Shown here in pieces: positions 54,932-64,000 of a stretch of 64,000 nt of DNA (within the stretch, counting starts at the first letter, position 1; each line of letters starts with the position of its first letter). Below the pieces are notes generated by a model, which made no database searches, was not told where the DNA came from, and saw only the letters and a program-made list of their open reading frames with translations. This DNA comes from Meconema thalassinum. Taxonomy: Eukaryota; Arthropoda; Insecta; Orthoptera; Tettigoniidae. Made by a program: the position numbers and the translations under genes. The stretch is taken from NCBI GenBank assembly GCA_946902985.2, contig OX336389.2, forward strand, positions 129,925,572 through 129,989,571, read 5' to 3'.

Positions 54932-55020
54932 TGTCAGGGAAGGGATTCGAACCCTTGCTTCCTTATATATTTGGAAATTTGATCTTAAGTCAAACGCCTT
55001 AACCACTCGGCCACCCTGAC
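54932..55020 (-). tRNA. tRNA-Leu(UAA), right arm of Y
   Basis: It is identical in all stem and loop positions to 49,046-49,134, in mirrored orientation. Two intact copies show that neither has decayed since the palindrome formed. Confidence 0.9.
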
Positions 55021-55967
55021 AGTTACTGATTTAATTAGTCTTGTTGGACATTAGTGTTTACAAAACTTTTCTTTTCCCCACTATATATATGCTCAACCAC
55101 TTTTTGGTTTTTCAATGCCGGTTTTTGTTTTGTTTCAATTTTTTTTCAGTAACATTGCAGTTATCAGTATTGCAAACTGGGTGATTAATATAGGGATAAA
55201 GGCATCTTAAAAATCACAAGCCTTACAGTTGTCACGTATCATGTATAACATGTTATCCTACATTCCACATAGGGATCTACCTTCTTAACAGTGAACTCTG
55301 TTGGTCATTAAAATAACTACTTGTAAAATAATTCCAGTGGTAAATCCTTTTAGCAAATATCATATATTAAATAATTTCACGCCATAGAACGACAACTTGA
55401 AAATCATTTATTGTAGGAATATCTTTAATGGGATCAGCAAACCTTCAAGTATGCAATATACATTCCAGATAGTGCTGTATTTTGGTCGATAGTGCCTCCA
55501 GTGCTTACATTAAATAAGAATACAGTAAACGTATATTTTTTTTTATAAATCATAATTGTTTTCATAAAATACCATATAATAAATATTTTCACTCGAACGA
55601 ATGACCATTTGAAAATGGTTTATTGTAGAAATATCTTTAATGGAATCTCCAAACCTTCAAGTAAACCATATGTGATGTACATTCCACATAGCTACATAAA
55701 CGACAGTACATCGTGGTACCAATCTCCGCCGCATTGCGCGCTCATTGTTTGTGTTGGATTACTGTCTCATTACTAGAACTGTACTTACTGGTCAATAACC
55801 AACATAGTGGTCAAAGTGTTCCCTTGGTAGATAACCCATGTTTGGTTTGTCAATTTCTAATTGCAAGGCCAGTCAAGACCTAACAAAAATTAGTCTTAAC
55901 GTATATATCCATCATCAACACCATATCATTAAACAAATGAAACCATCTTAAGGTATTTATTACATTT
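55021..55967. other. Right arm AT-rich stretch (mirror of 48,097-49,045)
   Basis: No gene. It contains the same duplicated 220-bp unit in reverse order. Confidence 0.6.
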
Positions 55968-56345
55968 AATTGCATTTTAGGAATCTTGCAAACATCTTGC
56001 AACCTTAAAGAGGAAAGTATAGACAGGAATTGTGAAAAGGAAACCGTTCAATCATTTAATGTCGTTAGTGTAAGAAACCTCAACGTAAGAGGTTATGAAA
56101 GTCTATGTGAGGGTGTGGTTTTTACAGCTGAATGCCTTTTCCTGACACCCACCTCAGAGACAAGTTTATGGGAAATGAAACTCAGCTATCATGTCGAATG
56201 TGGATCTCCTATTCTAGGAGAAAGTCATGTTGAGGTATTTGTCTGCAGGGAGTGTGGTAAACGAAACAACAACAATAAAAGCATACATGTAAAGGGAATA
56301 TTAGGAAATTTTCGAGTACATGTAGTCAATTTACAAAAAAAATGA
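55968..56345 (+). CDS. Unknown 119-residue ORF, right arm
   Basis: This is the mirror copy of the frame at 47,719-48,096, with an identical translation and the same acceptor-like sequence before it. The Cys residues (VEC, VCREC) are kept. Confidence 0.35.
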   Translation, partial: NCILGILQTSCNLKEESIDRNCEKETVQSFNVVSVRNLNVRGYESLCEGVVFTAECLFLTPTSETSLWEMKLSYHVECGSPILGESHVEVFVCRECGKRNNNNKSIHVKGILGNFRVHVVNLQKK

Positions 56346-58687
56346 ATAAATTTAGTGGTTTGTAGCCCACTTTGGGTAAGTTTGATAAATTTTAGTGAAT
56401 TTTCATCTATATTCGTCTAATTTTATATGAATTTGAGGTAGTTTAAACCATGCTTAGGTAAATCAATGGAATTTCAATAAATCTGGTAGTCATTTGTTGA
56501 ATTTTGCTGGAATGTTGTGTCATTTGGTCAATTTTCGGAAAATGTAGTGGATTTTAGGAAAATTTAAGGTAAATCTGGGGATAGTTAGGTATTTAACAGA
56601 TAACCTGTCACTATGATGGTTGTATTAGAGTGTGCCTTTCACCACCAAGGGGTAGGATTGGAGAGAGGAGACCGTCATGAGCTGAAGTGCATAGTCATTT
56701 ATATTGACTTTATGGATGGTTGTTGTGGGGGATCGAACACTCCTCTTGTTGGTTTTGGGGGAAGTGTACTCCATTCCATTCCATTTTTTTAAAAGCCACT
56801 AATCAGGTCCTAGCATTGAGCAGTTGCAAACCATTTGACTATTCTTAACATCAAATGTGCATTTGCCTGGAGTAGAAGTGGGAAACCACATCAGTTTGGT
56901 GTATAGAAAACTCACCTCACCCCAACTCATTGGAAAATGAAAATCATTTGTTTTTTGTCTTACTTAGGGGCTTGGAAATCATGGTTATCAGTCCTTGGGA
57001 AAATAATCATGGGCAAGCACACTATTATTAGCTGAGTTTCTAATACAATTTTGCACACCCTAGGACCAGTATTGCATTATAAGGCATGCCATGTGATATA
57101 AAACAATATAGGTCTTTAATTCCACCCCTGGGCGTTATATCTAGTGTCATGTAGGTTGACGATCACGGAGTCCCAGCTGAGACCGTCATTGCTTCCACTA
57201 ACTTGTGCTAGGCTCCTCTCTGTCTTATTTCCTGTCGACCACACTTGCTCAACTCTTGTTCTCTACCGACCCCAACATGATTAGGGTATCCGAGCCCTAG
57301 GGAGTCTCTTCCTTTTGCAACTTCATTGACCCTGGTTTATTTATTTTTTCTGATATCCTGAGGAGGCAGCCTTGCTTTTTTTTATTTTCATGTTATTTCC
57401 TGTCTTTTGCTCAAGCCCCCCTCAAGAAGGTAGGGTGTATATAGCCCCACCACTTGCGATGCACTCTGCATATGGCTACACTCTCAAGGGCTGATCAGTT
57501 TGGAAGTTGGCGACCCCAAGGGATTTCTGAGCTGAGTCCAGTTTTCCTCCTCTTTATCCATTATCTCTGGGGCAAAGCCACTCCTAGTATACTTTTTATC
57601 TGCCTTTCATGGCTCTCCTTCCTTCCAACTCCCTCAATCCACATGCTTGAGGGTTGAGGGCCATTTTTTATTCCTTCTGTTCTTTATTTGACCTATTGTT
57701 TTCCATTTCTTCTTCTAGTATATAAGCGTGTAGTAGCTTAGATTTAATTTTTATCTTTACGATGACCCAAACCATTGAGGGTCGCTGTAGAACGCTTCTC
57801 TCTTGTCCAAAGGACAGCATGTTGAATTCCTCACTGGCTCATGAATTTTATACTTTGTGCACTTAGTTCTCATGGCTTTGAAACTGGCTGTCTGTAACGT
57901 GATCATTATTCATTTTAACTTCAGCGTACTAAACTAATTTTATATTAGTTAATTTTAAATTAATTATTTTAAATTAATTATTTTAAATTCAGATTTGTGT
58001 TTCACAGTAAACACAATTATTATTCTCCGTTTAAAACAAGCCATACCATTCTTTTTCTAACATGATAGCTTATACGTGCGCATGGAAAGTAGTATAATCA
58101 TCAGCTAAGGATTCAATTTCCATTACCTACACCTCTCATGGTATGCCAATTCGTTAAACTATAGAAAACGTTTCTATATGTTCTGTTACATTATTATTTG
58201 ACCATCTCACCGTGTAGTGGTTAACCTACTTGGTTGTCAACCCTAAGGTCTTGGCTTCCAACCCCGACTATACCATGACATTCATTTCAAGGTTGCCATA
58301 AGGTTCACTAAGCCTTTGTCAAACCTAACAACGATCTAGTCATGTGCAGAGCACGTCCGCTATCAAGCAAATGAGTAATATGAAACTTCCTGACAAGGTC
58401 GCTGTGCTGTTATCAGCAAGGCACACTACGCAAACCAAAGCCAGTGTCTCTGTGCAGATTCAAGCCAGCGGTAGTATGCAAGCCTATGTTTGTTTAAAAA
58501 TCATCATGAAAATAAGTCCACAGTCACCACAGAGGCCCCGGTTCGATTTTTTTTCTAAAGGCTGCAACAGGGTAGACTGTGTCTTGACAGGTAAAACTTT
58601 TTGGGGTGCATTCGTGAACCATGGCAAGGGTTGGCCATCCTGACTTCTTCAACACCTCCAACCAATGTTTACTATTACTGGTGAGTT
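56346..58687. other. Right arm debris (mirror of 45,373-47,718)
   Basis: It includes a tRNA-like SINE head at 58,208-58,275 (CCGTGTAGTGGTTAACCTAC) and short unsupported frames at 57,454-57,657 and 58,344-58,643. Confidence 0.55.
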
Positions 58688-58905
58688 ACCATTTTTTTTC
58701 TTTCTTCGGCTTTTCCCTATTAGTTTGAGTCGCCGGAGCCAACCAGGCTCATTTTGATTTTGGCCGGGGATTTAAGGCCGAATGCCCTTCCTGACGCCAC
58801 GTGATTTTTCAAGTGAAAATTCCAACCTCCGCTGTCACCGGGATTTGAACCCCAGCCGTCCGGGTAAAGACGAGCAGCTAAGCACCTGCGCCATCACGCT
58901 CCCCA
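58688..58905 (-). mobile_element. tRNA-derived SINE, family F (right arm)
   Basis: This is the mirror copy of 45,155-45,372 at the matching place. Confidence 0.85.
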
Positions 58906-59019
58906 CAGGTTAGTTATCTATACACACATTAATCCATAATTACCTAATAATAATAACAACCATCATCATCCATACACATGTCCATTAAAGCATGGTTTCA
59001 CAAATATGCTTATGCTTTA

Positions 59020-59880
59020 AGTGTATAACACGTTTTTTCCCCATAACATGACTATTTACTGTTTTAGGAGTGAAATGAGCAATCAAGGTAAAAGCCCTAA
59101 TCATCCCCTATTTTTTAAGCTAACACACCTAATTTTAGGGTTCTTCGTTTCCAAGATAGGGATTTTTCAATTTTGGGGGGTAGTTTCACCCCCCTGCTAT
59201 TTTTCATCAAAAACAAAAGATCTTAGGTTCATTTATCATTTTTAGGTGTTTAACACGTTTTTTCCCCATAACATGACTATTTACTGTTTTAGGGGTGAAA
59301 TGATCCATCGAGGTAAAAACCTATATCATCCCCTATTTTTTAAGCTATCACACCTAATTTTAGGATTCTTCGTTTCCGAGATAGGGATTTTTCAATTTTG
59401 GGGGGTAGTTTCACCCCCCTGCTATTTTTCATCAAAAACAAAAGATCTTAGGTTCATTTATCATTTTTAGGTGTTTAACACGTTTTTCTCCCATAACATG
59501 ACTATTTACTGTTTTAGGGGTGAAATGATCCATCGAGGTAAAAGCCTATATCATTACCTATTTTTTAAGCTATCACACCTAATTTTAGGATTCTTCGTTT
59601 CCGAGATAGGGATTTTTCAATTTTGGGGGGTAGTTTCACCCCCTGCTATTTTTCATCAAAAACAAAAGATCTTAGGTTCATTTATCATTTTTAGGTGTTT
59701 AACACGTTTTTTTCCCATAACATGACTATTTACTGTTTTAGGGGTGAAATGATCCATCGAGGTAAAAGCCCATAACATTCCCTATTTTTTGAGCTATCAC
59801 ACCTAATTTTAGGATTCTTCGTTTCCGAGATAGGGATTTTTCAATTTTGGGGGGTAGTTTCACCCCCAAACAGGGGATGT
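59020..59880 (+). repeat. Right 225-bp tandem repeat array of Y
   Basis: It is the mirror copy of 44,190-45,045, with about four units and the same periodic open frames on the plus strand. Confidence 0.85.
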
Positions 59881-61540
59881 TGCCCCAAGTGTTAGGACCC
59901 CTCATACAAGTCCCTAGCATGATTGGTTCGCGAGATATGAACAAAAGTGTCGTTAGGTCCTTTTAACAACAATGAATCCTACATTCAAAAAACGGGGCGT
60001 CACCCCCAGGGTTAGAATACTGCCTATGGCAAAATCCCATGAGGGGTTCAGAAAATATTAACAAACGTGTAGTTAGGTCCTTTTAACAAAAGCCGTCCGT
60101 GCGCGCACATACAAAAAATATTACTATTTCAACCCCCCGGGTAAGGGTAGTTTTTATTTTGGAGTGGATATGCCCCGTCCATAGAAAAGGGGATTTCACC
60201 ACGAGTCCTACGACACCCCATAGGTTTACATCTGATTATTGGTTAGCGAAATAGTAAAAAGCCGATGACCTATTAGTTTTTTTGGTTTCTTTCAATACAT
60301 ATTTAAAAAACACTCATTTATAAATCATCATTTAAAAAGCCCGCCCTCTTACAAAAACCGCCAAGTTCGTAAGCATACAAAAATAAATTACTATTTCATC
60401 CCCCGGGTAAGGGTAGTTTTTATTTTGGGGTGAATATACCCCTTCGATAGAAAAGGAGAGTTCACCACGAGTCCTACGACACCTCATACGTTTAAATCAG
60501 ATTATTGGTTAGCGAGATAGTAAAAAGCCGATGACCTATTAGTTTTTTTTGGTTTATTTAAATACGTATTAAAAAAACACTCATTTATAAATCATCATTT
60601 AAAAAGCCCGCTCTTTTACAAAAACCGCCAAGTTCGTAGGTATACAAAAATGAATTACTATTTCATCCCCCGGGTAAGGGTAGTTTTTATTTTGGAGTGG
60701 ATATGCCCCGTCCATAGAAAAGGGGATTTCACCACGAGTCCTACGACACCTCATTGGTTTAAATCCGATTATTGGTTAGCAAAATAGTAAAAAGCCGATG
60801 ACCTATTAGTTTTTTTGGTTTCTTTCAATACATATTTAAAAAACACTCATTTATAAATCATCATTTAAAAAGCCCGCCCTCTTACAAAAACCGCCAAGTT
60901 CGTAAGCATACAAAAATAAATAACTATTTCATCCCCCGGGTAAGGGTAGTTTTTATTTTGGGGTGAATATACCCCGTCCATAGAAAAGGGGAGTTCACCA
61001 CGAGTCCTACGACACCTCATACGTTTAAATCCGATTATTGGTTAGCGAGATAGTAAAAAGCCGATGACCTATTAGTTTTTATGGTTTATTTCAATACATA
61101 TTAAAAAAACACTCATTAATAAATCATCATTTAAAAAGCCCGCTCTCTTACAAAACTCCTCAAGTGCGCATGCGTATTAAAAACATTCATCGCCAAAATG
61201 TCAAAAAACAACATGTTTACCCCAAATGGCGTTTCCCAATTCCATCCATTTTTAAAAAATAACCTCACCATCATCTAGAGCGGAAAAAATACCATCCAAA
61301 CGACCCCTCACTCGACCCTACTCCTTTCCCACCACCTAACCCTTTCCCAACATAGGCATACATATTCAAGCACGAGCGCGACTTCAGGAAACCAACACTA
61401 CCCCACTACTCGCGAATGACCTTTTAGTTTTGGTCTTTTAATCAAATAAAGAGGCTATAGGAAAGTAGGGGGCATTACTAGCAGTGCTAGGACACCCTGT
61501 ATGTTCTAATCCCATGTTTGGTTAGCGAGATATCAAGTTC
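59880..61540 (-). repeat. Right outer repeat zone of Y
   Basis: It is the mirror of 42,790-44,190. The CACTCATTTATAAATCATCA words fall at about 60,311, 60,590 and 60,846, and a variant at 61,116, giving four units. Confidence 0.85.
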
Positions 61541-61600
61541 GGGGCAAATACGAGGGTGGCTCAATAAAAAGTGGAGCAGCTTTCCCCTTACCCCACTACT

Positions 61601-61795
61601 GCCACTTGATTTCTTTCTGTGGGGGTTTGTCAAGAATCAAGTGTACTAGACACCAGTTCGTGATCTACCAGATCTGCTTCATCGCATTCGTGCAGCTACT
61701 GCAAATGTTACGCAGAACACTGGAGAGAAGTGGAATACAGATTAGATGTCTGTAGCGCCATTAGTGGTGCGCATATCGAGATGTATTAGGTATGT
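61601..61795 (+). pseudogene. DUF4817-type transposase C-terminal part
   Basis: Starting from the duplicated GCCACT the plus strand reads PLDFFLWGFVKNQVY, an in-frame stop, then TPVRDLPDLLHRIRAA and further C-terminal sequence. The codons continue exactly from TACGCCACT at 42,727, so SPDITPLDFFLWG is restored across the Y insertion. The in-frame TAG shows that Z was a pseudogene. Confidence 0.8.
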
Positions 61796-62534
61796 AAAGA
61801 AACATTTTGAGTTTTCCTATTCGTAGAAAAAAAACGCCAATAAATATCTCCACTACTTCTCAAGTTATTAAATTTTATATAATTATATCTTTAACCCGAA
61901 CACCTTGTATTTAAATTTTGAATTTATCAGCATGCGTAATATCAGGTTGGCGACACTGCCATAAATTGGATGCTCAAACTTATATTGAAATATTATGATC
62001 TATACATGTGCCAATTTTGAAAGAAATACATTTATTAATGGCCTTGCAATATTCAGGCATTGGTCTTTACTCATATCAAATTTGGTTTCGATAGCTGCAG
62101 CCGTTTAAGAGTTGATAGGGGGACACACACACACAGGCCGAAGGACAGATAGACGGACAGACAGACACACACACATTTGCCCAGATCGGTCTCATAAGTC
62201 TACTTTTTCCTAATTTTTACAAAATGTGAAAAGTAGGCTACATAATCCGCCACATTCATGGCACCTAATTCCCGTCGAGAAGAGGGTAGGTATCCCAAGT
62301 AAATTCTACCTTATAAATCATCTTAGTGATGACTAGAGGGCAGATACTATTGAAAAGTCATGTTTCCTTTTCAAATAACAGTAATACGACGCTCATTGCT
62401 GTAGAAATCCTTTCTACGCAGTAGCGAAGGGGAATAACTCTTCTCAATTCAGTATTATTTTATATTTTTGCCATTTTATGATTCATGCATTTTAGACAAT
62501 TTTACGACAATATTTACCAATAAGATATTTTTAG

Positions 62535-62815
62535 CCTACTATTCACTTTTTTAAAAATGAGGGAAAAGTAGACTTATAGGATCGATCTGGGAAAATGTGT
62601 GTCTGTCTGTCCTTCGGTCTGTCTGTCTATCTGTGTGTGCCCCCCCCCCCTATCAACTCCTAAACGGCTGCAGCTATCGAAACCGAATTTGGTATGAGTA
62701 AAGACCTATGCCACAATATCTCACGGACATGTTTGAAAATGACGTCAGTGCTACCAACTGCTGAAAATTCACAATTGAAAATTGAGGTCTATGTCGGATA
62801 TCTTGGAAGATATGC
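62535..62815 (-). repeat. Family X 3' part, inverted copy C
   Basis: On the minus strand it ends with GTCTACTTTTCCC after a (GACA)n tract at 62,600-62,632. Its body matches 38,700-38,830 and 62,040-62,110 (words GAATTTGGTATGAG and AACGGCTGCAGCTATCGAAA). With copy B it forms a tail-to-tail pair. Confidence 0.7.
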
Positions 62816-63500
62816 ATAGGAATTGTTCCAAAATTAACACACATATAGTGAACCCATATGCTATTGGTTCAAGCGTCGAATCCATATTTTATTGGCAAAA
62901 GAAGAGAGGAAATAATACAGTCTATAGAATGACTTAGAAAGATGTAAGAAGTAGGCTGTAATAACGTGGCGCAAGAATAGGTGACGTGAGATCATGCTTG
63001 ACGCATCGATAAGGAGCTGGCTCATGATTATTAATAGAACGATAAAAACTTTCCACAGCGTGTAAGAGAGAAGAGGTTTCGGAAACAGACCTTACTCAGC
63101 TATAAAATGACAACCTCGCAATTGCGCAAGAAGAGAAATAATTAGAATTAAGCCATTTGCGAGCATTTAATAAATGAAAGAAACACATCATTGTGGATCA
63201 TTCCGGAATAGAGATTTTGGTGTGGGGAAAAAGTTTATAATATTTGCACAGGAAAGAAGTGCCGACGTGGCATGACGTCGTTAGTAATTCCCCGAGACCA
63301 GAGTTGGTAGGGATGGAAAAATAGACCGCAACACCCACGTATCTGAAGAACAAAATTATTTAATATCTTGGAATTGTGCGATCGATTTTCATGATCAAAA
63401 AACCAGTTTACGTTTAGAACAAGAGCGTTCCAGAGATATATTTTTCAAAATTATACGATTATTACTTTAAAAGTTAGTGCTGGAGAAGACACGGATTTTA
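62816..63500. other. No recognised gene
   Basis: Nothing recognised. It could be the upstream (U3-like) part of the feature that follows. Confidence 0.4.
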
Positions 63501-63514
63501 TCTTTTTGCCGCCG

Positions 63515-64000
63515 ATTTGTATATAAACCCTGGCTGAGCCAGGGAAAGCATGCAGTTATTGTCAGCCTGCGGGCGTGACACTGTGTCACTATCATCGTTA
63601 ATGCAGTTATTCCGAGAGCCCGAGAGGGGGCATCCGGCTGTATCAAGTACATTCAGTTTACCAGAGACGCCGGAGAGCGTGGTACTGTTTCGACAACAAT
63701 CCAGTTCCGTGAGCGCAGGGGCGCTGCACGATGAAGCATCAAGTACAAGATCAGCTACAAGTAAACTCCTAGTGCAGGAGTGCTGCATCAAAGTATATTC
63801 AGTTATAAAGACGCCAGAGAACGTAATACTGTGTCGCAAAGTATAACGAGTTATTTTAGTGAGAGCGTAGACGCTGCACGCAGAAACAATTATCGTTAAA
63901 GTTCACTAGTACAGTCAAAGTTAGGCTGTGGACTTGAAGAAATAACAGGCGATAGGTACTCGAATAATAGTTCAGTTAAAGAAACAACGCATCATAAAGT
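63515..64000 (+). promoter_or_regulatory. TATA-box promoter followed by diverged tandem repeats (possible LTR or 5' leader)
   Basis: TATATAAA (about 63,520-63,527) is followed about 30 bases later by initiator-like sequence. Downstream a unit of about 150 bp is repeated with changes (ATTCAGTTTACCAGAGACGC and ATTCAGTTATAAAGACGCC; GGGGCGCTGCACG and GTAGACGCTGCACG). The layout would fit an LTR and leader of a retroelement whose body lies beyond the window. No coding or primer-binding site was identified. Confidence 0.3.

Larger units (their letters stand above)
42728..61600. mobile_element. Element Y: 18.87-kb near-complete palindromic transposable element
   Basis: Both ends read AGTAGTG.GGTAAGGGG inward, and a perfect 6-bp duplication GCCACT flanks it (42,722-42,727 and 61,601-61,606). 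The left arm is 42,728-52,009 and the right arm 52,049-61,600, with a 39-nt unique loop. Gene order is mirrored throughout and sequence is nearly identical: the 277-residue protein differs by one residue. No polymerase, integrase or capsid frame is seen, so it is probably non-autonomous. Size, 6-bp duplication and AG...CT ends resemble Polinton/Maverick; IS3EU and Dada also make duplications of about this size. Superfamily is unproven. Confidence 0.9.
52049..61600 (-). repeat. Y right arm (9.55 kb inverted repeat)
   Basis: It is the mirror image of the left arm. It is about 270 bp longer, mainly because the 260-270 bp tandem unit is present about four times instead of three (60.3-61.15 kb versus 43.2-43.95 kb). 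Scattered substitutions also distinguish the arms. Confidence 0.95.
42304..61907 (+). mobile_element. Element Z: Tc1/mariner-like (DUF4817) deletion derivative, hosting Y
   Basis: The ends CAAGGTGCCCGGGTTAAAG and CTTTAACCCGAACACCTTG form a 19-bp inverted repeat with two mismatches. They are flanked by TA on both sides (42,302-42,303, 61,908-61,909). Without Y it measures about 725 bp, too short for a full transposase, so it was already internally deleted when Y landed in it. Confidence 0.9.
42128..62247 (+). repeat. Family X repeat, copy B, hosting elements Z and Y
   Basis: Its left piece (42,128-42,303) begins TTCCGTGACGAAGTAAAAAG and its right piece (61,910-62,247) ends with the (GACA)n tract, TAAGTCTACTTTTTCC and GAAAAGTAGGCT. 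At the break the flanks GTTACATG-TA and TA-TTTAAATTT join into GTTACATGTATTTAAATTT. That string is present uninterrupted at 33,384-33,402 in copy A. Confidence 0.8.

Noticed and set aside
42728..61600. The palindrome as an assembly or fold-back read artefact
   Set aside because: The outer flanks are different and fit a 6-bp target duplication inside a coding motif, and the arms differ in repeat number and bases. An artefact would give identical arms. Read-level confirmation is still not available to me.
42201..61920. Calling Y a confirmed Polinton/Maverick
   Set aside because: Only size, duplication length and AG...CT ends match. No polymerase B, integrase, protease, ATPase or capsid gene is visible, so the name would go beyond the evidence.
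1..64000. CRISPR arrays, operons or prokaryotic elements
   Set aside because: No regularly spaced short direct repeats with unique spacers and no clustered prokaryotic genes. Introns, SINEs and Helitrons show that the DNA is animal.

Overview
The window looks like intergenic DNA from a large, repeat-saturated arthropod genome. The evidence is the mix of tRNA-derived SINEs, Helitrons, hAT, mariner, pogo and Harbinger DNA transposons, RTE-like LINE fragments and a Ty3/Gypsy element, together with degenerate arrays of the insect-type TTAGG motif. The style of several SINEs suggests a polyneopteran insect such as an orthopteroid, but that is inference. I see no convincing intact host protein-coding gene. 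Nearly everything interpretable is a transposable element, often several layers deep.

Layout. 0-14.6 kb: six kinds of tRNA-derived SINE, two non-autonomous hAT elements with 8-bp duplications, and two LINE 3' fragments in opposite orientation. 14.6-21 kb: mostly unrecognised sequence, a broken mariner at 17.1-17.9 kb, and SINEs split by hAT insertions. 21.9-23.5 kb: a Helitron with its empty site preserved in a neighbouring tandem copy. 24-29.4 kb: SINE fragments. 29.4-39.7 kb: the remains of a Harbinger transposon (DDE transposase on +, partner MADF-domain gene on -) broken by a Helitron, a SINE, a repeat here called family X, and inside X a 4.86-kb Ty3/Gypsy element with an open pol frame but no gag. 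40.1-41.4 kb: an internally deleted pogo-like element with a pipsqueak-type helix-turn-helix and a PHD-like tail.

The most remarkable object is at 42,728-61,600: an 18.87-kb element (called Y here) that is almost entirely one inverted repeat. Its two arms of about 9.3 and 9.55 kb meet at a 39-nt unique loop (52,010-52,048). Y is bounded by a perfect 6-bp target duplication (GCCACT) and ends AGTAGTG...CACTACT. It sits inside the transposase frame of a small TA-flanked DUF4817 (Tc1/mariner-like) element, which in turn sits in a copy of family X. Removing each layer gives a recognisable empty site, so all three boundaries are well supported. Each arm carries an outer zone of diverged tandem repeats, a SINE, an unknown 119-residue ORF, a canonical tRNA-Leu(UAA) gene, a 277-residue protein with a FLYWCH-like C2HC zinc-binding domain, and a composite unit of a GTGGGAGCAAA minisatellite, a degenerate CCTAA array and tRNA-like heads. 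No polymerase or integrase is visible in Y, so it is probably non-autonomous. Size, 6-bp duplication and AG...CT ends resemble Polinton/Maverick elements, and the near-complete palindrome could be a fold-back replication product of one end of such an element. That assignment is a hypothesis.
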